A stretch of 64,000 bases of DNA, from positions 4,044,626 through 4,108,625 of the forward strand of contig NZ_JAUSZJ010000002.1 of assembly GCF_030817475.1 (NCBI RefSeq), read 5' to 3'. Of the stretch, positions 7,292 to 16,068 are shown piece after piece. The translations under genes were made by a program, and so were the position numbers. This DNA is from Streptomyces sp. V2I9 (GTDB taxonomy: Bacteria; Actinomycetota; Actinomycetes; Streptomycetales; Streptomycetaceae). The notes under the pieces were generated by a model that had not been told where the DNA came from, made no database searches, and saw nothing but the letters and a program-made list of their open reading frames with translations. How positions within the stretch are numbered: position 1 is the first letter of the stretch; every line of letters starts with the position of its first letter.

Positions 7292-8635
7292 TCAGCCCCG
7301 CGCGGTGCCGCCGTCCCCCGCGCCGGCGCGGCCGGTGTCCTCGACGGCGGTGAGGTCCGCGTCGGCCGTCCCCCGGAACCGGAGGAAGAAGACCGTGCTC
7401 GCCGCGGAGAGCAGCACGACGTACCAGGGGTACCAGGCGGCGTGGCCGCGTCCGGCGAGGTACTCGTTGAGATAGGGCGCCGTGCCGCCGAACAGCGCCA
7501 CCGTCAGCGCGTACGGCAGCCCCACACCGGTGGAGCGCACCGCGGTGGGGAACATCTGCGACGTCGCCGCCGGTGCGGCCGTCGCGTAGCAGCCGAACAG
7601 CAGCAGCGCCGCGGCCATCACCGCGAACAGCCGCACGGCCGAACCCGACATGACCGCGAACAGCACCGGCGTCAGGCAGACGAATCCGCCGCCGAACACC
7701 AGCAGCATGGGCCGTGGCCCGAAGCGGTCGGTGGCCATCCCGAGCAGGGGCAGCGCGGCCATGAACACCACCTGCGCGGCGACGGACGCCCACAGCGCGG
7801 AGTCCGCCGGCACCCCGTCGTGCACCTGCGCGTACAGCGGCAGGTAGGCGGCGAAGGTGTAGTAGACGACGGTCGCGCCCAGGGTGAAGCCGGCCACCCG
7901 GACGACCCGGCGCGGATACGCGCGCAGCACCTCCCCGGCCGGCCGGTGCGCCCGCTCGCGCACCGCGCCGAAGGCCGGCGTCTCCCGCACCCCGCGGCGC
8001 ATCCACCAGCCGTACGAGGCGAACAGGGCGCCGAGCGCGAAGGGAATCCGCCACCCCCAGTCGGCCAGCTGGTCCGGAGTGAGCGTGTTCCGCAGCAAAA
8101 GCGCGAGGAAGGTGGCCGTGAGCGTGCCCAGCGTGGTGCTGATGTAGATGGCGCTGGAGTACAGCCCGCGCCGCCGCCTCGGCGCGGTCTCGATCACGTA
8201 GGTGCTCATCGCCGTGCCCTCGCCGCCCGCCGACAGCCCCTGCAGCGCACGGGCCGCCACCAGCAGCGCCGGGGACAGCACCCCGGCGGTCCGGTGGGCC
8301 GGGGCGAGCGCGATCAGGAGACTGCCGCCCGCCATCAGCAGCAGCGACAGCCGCAGCCCGGCGCCCCGGCCGCGCCGGTCGCAGTAGGCGCCGATGAGCA
8401 GCCCGCCGACCGGCCGGAACAGGAAGCCGACGGCGAACACGGAGAGGGTCTCCAGGACGTTCGTCGCGCCGTCGCCGGACGGGAAGAACTGCGGGCCGAG
8501 CACCGCGGCGAACGTCACGTAGACGGTCCAGTCGAACCACTCCGCGGCGTTGCCGAGGGAGGCGAGCAGGATCTGGCGCGGGCGTCCGGGCTCCTTCGCC
8601 GGACGCACCGCGACCGGTGGGGCGGTGGTGCTCAT
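7292..8635 (-). CDS. MFS transporter, metabolite:H+ symporter (MHS) type
   Basis: A 447-residue, 12-helix transporter. The N-terminus ASLGNAAEWFDWTVYVTFA, the DRRGRGAGLR loop and ALQGLSAGGEGTAMSTYVIE are characteristic of the MHS family (citrate, alpha-ketoglutarate, shikimate and proline/betaine carriers). These usually import organic acids or zwitterions with protons. The ATG overlaps the SARP stop (ATGA), so transporter and regulator share a transcript. It could import a precursor or signal sensed by the cluster. The substrate is not predictable from sequence. Confidence 0.85.
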   Translation of the reverse strand: MSTTAPPVAVRPAKEPGRPRQILLASLGNAAEWFDWTVYVTFAAVLGPQFFPSGDGATNVLETLSVFAVGFLFRPVGGLLIGAYCDRRGRGAGLRLSLLLMAGGSLLIALAPAHRTAGVLSPALLVAARALQGLSAGGEGTAMSTYVIETAPRRRRGLYSSAIYISTTLGTLTATFLALLLRNTLTPDQLADWGWRIPFALGALFASYGWWMRRGVRETPAFGAVRERAHRPAGEVLRAYPRRVVRVAGFTLGATVVYYTFAAYLPLYAQVHDGVPADSALWASVAAQVVFMAALPLLGMATDRFGPRPMLLVFGGGFVCLTPVLFAVMSGSAVRLFAVMAAALLLFGCYATAAPAATSQMFPTAVRSTGVGLPYALTVALFGGTAPYLNEYLAGRGHAAWYPWYVVLLSAASTVFFLRFRGTADADLTAVEDTGRAGAGDGGTARG

Positions 8636-11600
8636 GACGCCGCCCTCTCCTGGCCCGAGGACGCGTCCAGCCGGGCCGGCGGTCCCGCGTCCGCGAGGAC
8701 GCCGATCTCGGTGAAGGTCGCCCACGCCCTGCTGCGGAGCGTGCGCGCCCGCGCGTGGTCGCCGCCGGAAGCGGCCACGACGCCCAGGACCTCCTCGGCG
8801 CGGGCGATGTTCAGCCGCTGCGCTCCCGGCTGCGACAGCCGCAGCACCTGCCGTGCGCACTCCTCGGCCCGCTCCGGGGCTCTGAGCGTCAGGTGGAGCT
8901 GGGCGAGGTCCAGCAGGATCTTGCTGCGGGCCATCCGGTTGGTGCTGGAGTCGGCCAGCGAGCGGGCCGACTCGGCGTGCTCGGAGGCGTCGCGGCCGAG
9001 AAGCCCGTCGGCGACCGCGAGGCGTGCCAGCGCGTACGCCTCACCGTCCACGTAGCCGATCTGCCGGGCCCCGTCGAGTGCCGCGGCCGCGTACCGCGCC
9101 GACCGCAGCGGTGCGCCCAGACTGCCGCTGATGGCCGACAGCAGGCACAGCGTCTCGACCTCGTACGTACGGTCGCCGCACTCCTGGAAGGAGATCAGCG
9201 CCCGCTGCGCCGCCTCGCTCGCGCTGTCGTAGTGGCCGGTGTCCAGATCGACGAGCGCGAGCCCGTACAGCGAGACGCTGCGGTCGTACGAGGAGTCGAT
9301 GGCCTCGGAGACCTCCAGCGCCCGGCTGAAGCAGGAGCGCGCCTGCGTGAGTTCTCCGGTCGCCTGGTGCACCAGACCGAGGTTGCGCAGGCTGTACGAG
9401 CTGATGTGGTGCAGGCCGAGGGCCTCGGCGGTGGCCAGGGACGCGGTGAGGAACTCGGTCGCGTCCTCGATGTCCCCGCGCGTCCAGTGGATGAAGCCGA
9501 GGACTCCCTTGGCGGTGGCCTCCAGGCGCGAGGAGAGGATGGTGTGCGCGATGTCGAGCGCCCGCTGCGCGGCCTCCCGGGCCCGCCCTCCGCGGCCGAG
9601 GCTGAGGTGGGCGAGGCTCATGTTGTTGAGCGTGGCCGCGGCCTCCTCGGCCATGCCGAGCCGGTCGTGCACCGCCAGGCTCTTCTCCTGGTGCACGAGG
9701 GCCCACTCGTAGTCGCCGAGCGTGTTGGCGAGGTTGGCGAGGCTGCGGTGCATCGCCGCGATGCCCCGGTCGTCGGCGTGCGCCTCGGCGGCGGCGAGGG
9801 CGGTGCGGGTGGTCTCCCGCCATTCCGTCCGGTACTTGCCCGTCCAGAAGAAGCCGCGCAGGGCGTCGGCGATGTGCCAGGAGAGGTAGTGCGGCCCGTG
9901 GGCGGCGAAGTAGCGCACGCACGCCATCAGGTTGAGCCGTTCGGCCAGCAGCCAGGCCATCGAGTGGCTCTCGTCGTGATGCCTCGGCGCGTCGAACGCC
10001 CCCGGCGGCGAGGGGGGTTCCGCGAGCCGGACGAACTCCGAGTGGAGGACGTCGGCCGCGGCGCAGACGCCCGCGAGGTACCACCGGCCGAGCCGCTCCA
10101 CCGCCTCGGACCGCTCCCGCTCGGTGTGTTCCTCGGCGGCGCGGTCCCGCGCGTAGTCGCGCAGCAGGTCGTGGAACTGGTAGCGGCCCGGAGCGGGTTG
10201 CTGGAGCAGGCTCGCCATCTCCAGGCGGCTGAGACCCGCCCGCGCCTGCGCCTCGCTGATGTCGGCGAGCACCGAGACGGCGACGGGGGAGAAGTCGGAG
10301 CCCGGGAAGAGCCCGGCCAGCCGGAAGACGGCGCGCTCGTCCGGTCCGAGCGCGTAGTACGACAGGGCGATGGCGGTCGAGACGGCGGACGTCGTGTCGC
10401 CGTCGACGGACAGTGCCGCGAGACGGTTGCCGCGCCGCAGGCACTCCAGGTAGGCGTCGGTCTGCCCGCCCGGAGCGCCGATGAGGTTGGCCGCGGCGAT
10501 CCGCAGGGCCAGCGGCAGGTACGAGCACAGGGCGGTGATCTCGCGTACCGTCCCCGGATCGATCGCCATCGCGGCCTGGCGCATCATGCCCGTGACCAGC
10601 TCCGCCGACTCGGGCGGCGTGAGCGTGCCGACCTGGATCAGCTGGGCCCCGTGCGTGACGACGAGGGACCGCAGCTGCCGTCTGCTGGTGATCAGCACGG
10701 AGCAGCCGCCGTCGCCGGGTATGAGCGGGACCACCTGTTCGGCGCCGGCGGCGTTGTCCAGCACCACCAGCACCTTCCTGCCGGTCAGCTTCGAGCGGTA
10801 CAGGTTCGCCTGTTCCACGAGGTCCACCGGGATCTGCTTCGCCGGCACGCCGAGCGCGCGCAGGAACTGCGAGAGCACGTGCTCGGCCGGCAGCGGCTCA
10901 CGCGAGGCTCCCTGGTCGTAGCCGCTCAGGTCCACATACAACTGGCCGTCCGGAAAGGCCGGCCGCACGCGTCTGCCGACACTCACCGCCAGCGCCGTCT
11001 TGCCCACTCCCGGCGGCCCGGACAGCACGACGACCGGGACGCTGGTGCGCCCGGCCGCGGGCGGGAGTGCGGCCGCGACCCGGTCCATCACCTCGGTACG
11101 TCCCACGAAACCCGAACTCAGGGGCGGGAGTTGGGCGGGAACCGGGCGGCTGTCGCCGGTGCCGGGGCCCGGCCCGTCCGGAGCCGCGAGCGCCGGGTCC
11201 GATTCGAGGATTCCGGTGTGCAGGGCGCGCAGCCGCTCGCCCGGCTCGATGCCGAGCTGTTCGACCAGGTTGCGCCGTGCCTGCTGGTAGACGTCCAGGG
11301 CCTCGGCCTGCCGGCCGGAGCGGTAGAGGGCGAGCATCAGCATGCTCCAGAAGTTCTCCCGCAGCGGGTTCTCCAGAGCCTCGGCGCGCAGCTCCCGCAC
11401 CAGCTGTGCGTGGCGGCCCAGTTGGAGGTCGGTGTCGAAGTACGCCTCCAGCGCGTCCAGCCGCTCGTCCTCCATGGCCCGGCACTCCTCCTGGTGCGGC
11501 AAGCTCGCCGGGACGTCCTCCAGCGGCGCCCCCCGCCAGGTGGCGAGCGCCGAGGCGAGCAGGCGGGCCCGCTCCTCCAGCGCGTCGGACCGCTGGGCGG

Positions 11601-11970
11601 CCCTGACCAGCCGGCGGAAGCGCTGGAGGTCCAGTTCGCCCGCCGGGACGTCGATCCGGTAGCCGCCCGCGGCCGTCTCCAGCGGGAGCGCGTCACCGAG
11701 CTGCATACGCAGGCGGCGTACGTAGGTGTGCAGTGTTCCGCGTGGATTGGACGGCTGCCGTTCATCCCAGAGCCATTCGGCGAGACGCTCGTTGCTCACG
11801 ACCGTTCCGCTGCGAACCAGCAGGGCTGCCAGCAGAATACGAAGTTTTGCGGATTCCAATGCCAGTTCTTTACCTTGGACCGTCACCGAAAGCGGTCCGA
11901 GAATCCCGAAGTTGTTTCCGTAGCCGGATGTCGCGGCATTGTCCGCCGCGACCGTGGTCGTTCCCGCCAC
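8632..11970 (-). CDS. SARP-NB-ARC-TPR transcriptional activator (AfsR-like)
   Basis: A 1112-residue regulator. The OmpR-type winged helix comes first (FGILGPLSVTVQGKELALES onward, about residues 20-95), then the BTAD helices to about 260. An NB-ARC ATPase follows with Walker A GPPGVGKTA near 317-325. The last 400 residues are TPR repeats (LNNMSLAHLSLGR, RNLGLVHQATG). This is the AfsR layout. The GTG at 11970 is preferred because GGGGGAAGG lies 6 bases before it. A longer frame to 12081 lacks a ribosome-binding site and starts with non-conserved residues. It is the obvious pathway activator of the cluster. The first 100 codons contain unusually many A/T-ending codons. Confidence 0.88.
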   Translation of the reverse strand: MAGTTTVAADNAATSGYGNNFGILGPLSVTVQGKELALESAKLRILLAALLVRSGTVVSNERLAEWLWDERQPSNPRGTLHTYVRRLRMQLGDALPLETAAGGYRIDVPAGELDLQRFRRLVRAAQRSDALEERARLLASALATWRGAPLEDVPASLPHQEECRAMEDERLDALEAYFDTDLQLGRHAQLVRELRAEALENPLRENFWSMLMLALYRSGRQAEALDVYQQARRNLVEQLGIEPGERLRALHTGILESDPALAAPDGPGPGTGDSRPVPAQLPPLSSGFVGRTEVMDRVAAALPPAAGRTSVPVVVLSGPPGVGKTALAVSVGRRVRPAFPDGQLYVDLSGYDQGASREPLPAEHVLSQFLRALGVPAKQIPVDLVEQANLYRSKLTGRKVLVVLDNAAGAEQVVPLIPGDGGCSVLITSRRQLRSLVVTHGAQLIQVGTLTPPESAELVTGMMRQAAMAIDPGTVREITALCSYLPLALRIAAANLIGAPGGQTDAYLECLRRGNRLAALSVDGDTTSAVSTAIALSYYALGPDERAVFRLAGLFPGSDFSPVAVSVLADISEAQARAGLSRLEMASLLQQPAPGRYQFHDLLRDYARDRAAEEHTERERSEAVERLGRWYLAGVCAAADVLHSEFVRLAEPPSPPGAFDAPRHHDESHSMAWLLAERLNLMACVRYFAAHGPHYLSWHIADALRGFFWTGKYRTEWRETTRTALAAAEAHADDRGIAAMHRSLANLANTLGDYEWALVHQEKSLAVHDRLGMAEEAAATLNNMSLAHLSLGRGGRAREAAQRALDIAHTILSSRLEATAKGVLGFIHWTRGDIEDATEFLTASLATAEALGLHHISSYSLRNLGLVHQATGELTQARSCFSRALEVSEAIDSSYDRSVSLYGLALVDLDTGHYDSASEAAQRALISFQECGDRTYEVETLCLLSAISGSLGAPLRSARYAAAALDGARQIGYVDGEAYALARLAVADGLLGRDASEHAESARSLADSSTNRMARSKILLDLAQLHLTLRAPERAEECARQVLRLSQPGAQRLNIARAEEVLGVVAASGGDHARARTLRSRAWATFTEIGVLADAGPPARLDASSGQERAAS

Positions 11971-12311
11971 ACAGCTCACCTTCCCCCGTCGGCCTGTGTT
12001 GACTTGCTCGTGCCCGGTTTTCCGTGCGCAGGTGCGGCTTCGTCGCCGGAATTGCGCATTCCATGAGGGGACTTCACTCATGCGGGTGCCACACTAGTGG
12101 ACGCCATGTTTTGGCCAAAGGATTTACGGGAGTGGGGCGTCAGCGTGACGTTTGTCACCGACTTCGCATCGAGAACGGGCCGAAGGTCCGCTCCCCGACG
12201 CCCCGTTGAAATGTGTACGCAACCTCGGGGAAGGCCACTTCCTCCGTCCGGCTTTCCGCGTGAGCCGTCCGGCCTTCACCTTCCGCCCCTCCGCCCGTCC
12301 GCGTCCGGGCG
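11971..12311. other. Gap upstream of the SARP gene, no gene seen
   Basis: This stretch of about 340 bases carries the SARP leader and promoter and the region after the convergently read hydrolase stop. Its GC is lower around 11990-12130. No frame shows convincing protein features and no clear terminator is visible. Confidence 0.5.
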
Positions 12312-13172
12312 TCATGTCCGCCGCAGATGGTCGACGATCAGCGCGCCGATCGTCGACGACCAGTGCGGAGGGAAGATGTGGCCCATGCCCGGAATCCGGC
12401 GGAGCCGCGCCTCCGGAATCGCCCGGCGCAGCGCCTCGCCGTGCTCCACGGGGAAGACCGGGTCCTGCTCGCCGTGCACCACCAGCGTCGGCACCCGCAG
12501 CGCCGTGATGCGGTCGGTGAGGGCGGGCGTACGGGCCATCGCCGCCACGTGGCGGGCGGAGGTGTCGGGTTCGTGGCTGTGTTCCGCCACGCGGTCGACC
12601 AGATCCGTCCAGTAGGCGCGGTCGAACGGCACGGCGGCCCCCACCAGCCCCCGCCAGCCCTCGACCGCCGTGGCCCGGCGCGCCCCTGCCCCGGCGGCCC
12701 GGCGCTCCTGCGGCCCGGTGCCGGGCGGGTCCGCCTCCGGCCCGGACGCGTCCGGAGGGCCGGTGCGCGGCCGGGGCGGACCGGTGTCGGCGCCGGGCGA
12801 ACTGGACAGCAGCACCAGGGAGCGGACCAGTCCGGGACGGCTGAGGGCGAGCAGCAGGGAGACCATGCCGCCCGCCGACTGGCCGACCACATGCGCCGGG
12901 CCCGTGCCGAGCCCGGCGAGCACCGCGGCGGCATCGGCCGCCAGCGTCGAAAGGTCGTACGCGGCAGCGGACTTGCCCGACCTCCCGGTGTCGCGGTGGT
13001 CGTAGCGCACCACGTGGTACCCCGCCGCGGCGAGGAGCCGGCACAGTTCGTCCGGCCACACGAGGCCCGGCGCGGTGGCGCCCATGACCAGCAGCACGGC
13101 GGGATCGTGACGGTCGCCGAACGTCTCGGCCCACAGGAGCAGACCGTCGTCGGCCGTGATCGCCCTCTCCAC
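12312..13172 (-). CDS. Alpha/beta hydrolase, RdmC-like
   Basis: A 286-residue alpha/beta hydrolase with nucleophile Ser99 (VVGQSAGG), acid Asp237 (HGEQDPVFP) and His265 (PGMGHIFPPHW). The early blocks VLLVMGATAPGLVWPDELC and RYDHRDTGRSG resemble RdmC-type esterases, which demethylate or hydrolyse polyketide esters. About 25 residues after the cap entry (ADTGPPRPRTGPP on) are Pro/Gly-rich and look inserted. It stands alone on the minus strand, divergent from the isochorismatase-fold gene. It may cleave a product ester or thioester; the substrate is unknown. Confidence 0.82.
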   Translation of the reverse strand: MERAITADDGLLLWAETFGDRHDPAVLLVMGATAPGLVWPDELCRLLAAAGYHVVRYDHRDTGRSGKSAAAYDLSTLAADAAAVLAGLGTGPAHVVGQSAGGMVSLLLALSRPGLVRSLVLLSSSPGADTGPPRPRTGPPDASGPEADPPGTGPQERRAAGAGARRATAVEGWRGLVGAAVPFDRAYWTDLVDRVAEHSHEPDTSARHVAAMARTPALTDRITALRVPTLVVHGEQDPVFPVEHGEALRRAIPEARLRRIPGMGHIFPPHWSSTIGALIVDHLRRT

Positions 13173-13237
13173 GGGCCCGAGTTCCTCCTTGCTAGTGTGC
13201 CGTGGACGCTGTTCATCGTTTCCCGGGGGAAGACTTC

Positions 13238-13771
13238 ATGACCCGCGCCCACACGGCACTCGTCCTGATCGATCTGCAACGGTGGATCGTCGACAGGCCC
13301 TGGCAGCCGGTGAGCGGCGCCACCGTGGCGGACGCCTGCGGGAGGCTGCGCGAGCACTTCGCGGCGGCGGACTCCGCGGCCGTCGTCCACGTCCGGTACG
13401 TCCGCGCCGACGGTGCCGACGGCGGCCTGGCCGCGGCCCCCAACCACCTGGTCCCCGCCTGCGCGGCCCGTGCCGGGGAGCACGTGGTGACCAAGCACGG
13501 CCTCGACGCGTTCGAGGGCACCGGCCTCCACGACCACCTGCGGCGGACGGGGGTGACGAAGGTCGTGCTGGCCGGTCTCACCACCGCGCACGGCGTCGCG
13601 TCCACGGCGGCGACGGCGCTGCGCCTCGGCTACGAGGTGACCGTCGTCCCCGACGCCACCGCCAGCGAGAGCGACGCGCAGCACCGCGAGACGCTGGACC
13701 GCCTGACCGTGCTCGGCGCGCGCACGTGCCCGGTCGACGCCCTCGTGGCCTCCGAGGCCGCCGGTGGCTGA
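13238..13771 (+). CDS. Isochorismatase-fold hydrolase lacking the catalytic Cys
   Basis: A 177-residue protein of the cysteine-hydrolase fold (LVLIDLQ with Asp12; VVTKHGLDAF with Lys86). The nucleophilic Cys of amidases in this family should sit in the VLAGLTTAHGVASTAATAL helix, but the position is Gly119. Family members without the Cys include vinyl-ether hydrolases acting on chorismate derivatives, so isochorismatase-type chemistry is more likely than amide hydrolysis. The ATG at 13238 follows GGGGGAAG by 6 bases; an earlier ATG at 13202 has no such site. Its role in the cluster is open. Confidence 0.8.
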   Translation: MTRAHTALVLIDLQRWIVDRPWQPVSGATVADACGRLREHFAAADSAAVVHVRYVRADGADGGLAAAPNHLVPACAARAGEHVVTKHGLDAFEGTGLHDHLRRTGVTKVVLAGLTTAHGVASTAATALRLGYEVTVVPDATASESDAQHRETLDRLTVLGARTCPVDALVASEAAGG

Positions 13772-13893
13772 CCCGCCGGCGGGCGGGGCGCGCCGTGTCC
13801 GGCGGCCCGTCGCGCCGCACGGGCCCCGGAGGTCCGGGAGCCGCCGCCGGGCGGGGCGGCACGGCCCGCGTACGGGCGTGGAGGCGTCGGTGC

Positions 13894-14895
13894 TCACGGC
13901 CCGGCGCCGGCGCCCACGGGGTCGGGCAGCGCGCGGAGGTCCGCGAAGTCCTGTTCGGTCAGCCGTACGTCGGCAGCGGCCAGATTCTCCCGCAGATAGC
14001 GGGGGTTGCTCGTGCCGGGGACCGGCACGACCTGTTCGCCGCGGGCGAGGAGCCAGGCGATGGCGACCTGCGCGGGGGTGACCGACCGGCGGTCGGCCAC
14101 CTCTCTGATCGCGTCGACGATGGGCAGGTTCGCCTCCATCGCGGTGCGGTGGAAGCGCGGGTCGCGGGCCCGGTGGTCGCCGCTGCGGAGCCCGCCCGCG
14201 CGCAGGGTCCCGGTGAGGAAGCCGCGCCCCAGGGGCGCGGTGGGGATGAAGCTCGCTCCCACGCTCTCGCACCAGCCGACCAGTCCGTCCGGCCCGCCGG
14301 CCAGCGCGTCGCGTGTCCACAGCGAGAGTTCGGACCGCACCGCCGTCACCGGGTGGATCGCATGGGCCTCGCGGGCCTGCTCCACGGTCGCCCCGGACAG
14401 CCCCAGCCACCGCACCTTGCCCTGCCGGACGAGGTCGGCCAGGGCGCCCCAGGTCTCCGCCAACGGTGCCGCGAGATCGTCGTGGTGGAGGTAGCAGAGG
14501 TCGATGACGTCGGTGTCCAGGCGTCGCAGGCTCGCCTCCGCGGCCTGGCCCAGACGGGCCGGTGAACCGTCCCGGCGGGCGGCCCGCGGGTGGGGGCCGT
14601 TCAGGATCGCCCCGGCCTTCGTCGCGACGACCGCCTCCTTCCGGCGTCCGGCGATGGCCTTGCCGAGGAGGGTTTCGTGGTGCCCGGCACCGTGGAGGAC
14701 GGTGGTGCGCGGGTCGGCGGTGTCGAAACCGGCGATGTCGAGAAGGTTCCCGCCGAGGTCCAGGGCCTCGTTGACGACCCGGAGGGACCACGCGTCGTCA
14801 TGGGCGGGCCCCTGGTGCGGCCCGCCCGTGCCGAAGCAGCCGAGGCCGATGGCGCCGACCTCGGTTCCCGTGTTGCCCAGACGCCGCAGGCGCAC
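13894..14895 (-). CDS. Aldo/keto reductase with altered catalytic Tyr
   Basis: A 333-residue AKR barrel starting at GTG with AGGGGGAA upstream. Asp53 (NLLDIAG), Lys93 (VVATKAG) and His137 (CYLHHDD) of the catalytic tetrad are present. The segment that normally reads YG before the E-x-L-L-G helix reads LHGAGHHETLLGKAI, so His68 replaces the proton-donating Tyr. About nine extra residues precede it. The cofactor end (VPVPGTSNPRYLRENLAAA) is intact. It is a diverged paralogue of the AKR at 14997-15956. It may be catalytically weak or use another donor. Confidence 0.82.
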   Translation of the reverse strand: MRLRRLGNTGTEVGAIGLGCFGTGGPHQGPAHDDAWSLRVVNEALDLGGNLLDIAGFDTADPRTTVLHGAGHHETLLGKAIAGRRKEAVVATKAGAILNGPHPRAARRDGSPARLGQAAEASLRRLDTDVIDLCYLHHDDLAAPLAETWGALADLVRQGKVRWLGLSGATVEQAREAHAIHPVTAVRSELSLWTRDALAGGPDGLVGWCESVGASFIPTAPLGRGFLTGTLRAGGLRSGDHRARDPRFHRTAMEANLPIVDAIREVADRRSVTPAQVAIAWLLARGEQVVPVPGTSNPRYLRENLAAADVRLTEQDFADLRALPDPVGAGAGP

Positions 14896-14950
14896 CGTTC
14901 CCCCTCATCTCCGCTGCCGCGCTCGCCGTGCTCGGACGGACGCCGGGAAT

Positions 14951-14991
14951 CCGGCGGCGGGGCACCGACGCGTCCGGTGCCCCGCCGCCGG
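14951..14991. terminator. 17-bp-stem terminator after the second aldo/keto reductase
   Basis: Perfect 17-base arms (14951-14967 and 14975-14991) close a 7-base loop (ACGCGTC). The hairpin lies just past the stop at 14997 of the minus-strand aldo/keto reductase and before the next reductase's start at 14895. The two paralogues are therefore probably transcribed separately. Confidence 0.8.
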
Positions 14992-14996
14992 CGCGG

Positions 14997-15956
14997 TCAG
15001 TAGCGCGTGCCCACCGCGGCCGGAACGTCCTGGAGCGCCGCCAGCGCGGCGTCGTCCAGCTCCACCCGCGCCGCGCCCGCGTTCTCCTCCAGGTAGCGCA
15101 GATTCTTCGTGCCGGGGATCACCACGACGTTCTCGCCCTGCGCGAGCACCCAGGCCAGCGCCACCTGGGCCGGCGTGGCCCCCAGCCGGTCCGCGACCTG
15201 GCGGACCCGGTCGACGATGCCGAGGTTCGCGGCCAGCGCCTCGGACTGGAAGCGGGGCAGCCGGCGGCGGCCGTCCACCTCCGGGAGGTCGTCGGCGGAG
15301 CTGATCCGGCCGGAGAGGAAGCCCCGGCCGAGCGGCGAGAAGGCGATGAGGGCGATGCCCTGCTCGCGGCAGTGGTCCAGGACGCCCGATTCGACCGTGT
15401 CCCGGCTCCACAGGGACAGTTCGCTCTGCACGGAGGCCACGGGGTGCACCGTCTGGGCGCGGCGGATGTCCTCGACCGACGCCTCCGAGAGGCCGATGGC
15501 CCGCGCCTTGCCCTCCCGCACCAGCTCCGCCATGGCGCCCCAGCTCTCCTCCACGGGTACGTCCGGGTCCACCCGGTGGAGCTGGTAGAGGTCCACGTGG
15601 TCGACGCCCAGGCGCTTGAGGCTGGCCTCGAAAGCGGCGCGCAGGTGCTCCGGGCGTCCGTCGCGGTGGCTGGCGTACGTCGCGGGGTCGTCCACCACCA
15701 GCCCGCCCTTGGTCGCCAGCACCACCTCGTCACGCCGTCCGCGCAGCGCCCGGCCGACGAGTTCCTCGTTGGTGAACGGGCCGTACATGTCCGCGGTGTC
15801 GATCAGCGTGCAGCCGAGCTCCACGGCACGGTGGACGACCGCCACGGAGGCCGTGTCGTCCCTGCCCAGCTCGTCGTACGCCCAGGACATGCCCATGCAG
15901 CCCAAGCCCACGACGCCGACGTCCGGGCCGGACGTCCCCAGTGCGGTACCGCGCAT
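14997..15956 (-). CDS. Aldo/keto reductase, complete tetrad
   Basis: A 319-residue AKR12/13-type reductase. The N-terminal VGLGCMGMSWAY is typical of the group. Asp53 and Tyr58 lie in LIDTADMYGP, Lys83 in VVLATKGG, and His in LYQLHRVDPD. The C-terminal VVIPGTKNLRYLEENAGAA binds NADP. It should reduce an aldehyde or ketone. It is divergent from the hotdog thioesterase across a 112-base gap containing palindromes, so the pair may be co-regulated by the nearby MarR. Its paralogue at 13894-14895 has lost the Tyr. Confidence 0.85.
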   Translation of the reverse strand: MRGTALGTSGPDVGVVGLGCMGMSWAYDELGRDDTASVAVVHRAVELGCTLIDTADMYGPFTNEELVGRALRGRRDEVVLATKGGLVVDDPATYASHRDGRPEHLRAAFEASLKRLGVDHVDLYQLHRVDPDVPVEESWGAMAELVREGKARAIGLSEASVEDIRRAQTVHPVASVQSELSLWSRDTVESGVLDHCREQGIALIAFSPLGRGFLSGRISSADDLPEVDGRRRLPRFQSEALAANLGIVDRVRQVADRLGATPAQVALAWVLAQGENVVVIPGTKNLRYLEENAGAARVELDDAALAALQDVPAAVGTRY

Positions 15957-15998
15957 CGCGGCCTCCCTCTTCTCGACGGATTGTCACAGTACACAGAC

Positions 15999-16019
15999 GT
16001 GATCACTATGGCTACCATA
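15999..16019. promoter_or_regulatory. Candidate operator between divergent reductase and thioesterase genes
   Basis: Two adjoining palindromes, GTGATCAC (15999-16006) and TATGG-CTA-CCATA (16007-16019), lie in the AT-richer divergent promoter region. Size and position fit a MarR-family dimer. The nearest candidate is the MarR encoded at 16543-17028. Confidence 0.5.
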
Positions 16020-16068
16020 AGACAGAACACGTACACTCATGCGGACTCGTACGATCATGGAGAGTCGA

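Noticed and set aside
8755..12066. 1103-codon plus-strand open frame opposite the SARP gene
   Set aside because: The minus strand carries clear winged-helix, BTAD, NB-ARC and TPR motifs. The plus frame is a compositional shadow.
12082..12311. Terminator or regulatory RNA between the SARP and hydrolase genes
   Set aside because: No inverted repeat with a stem of convincing length was found by eye.
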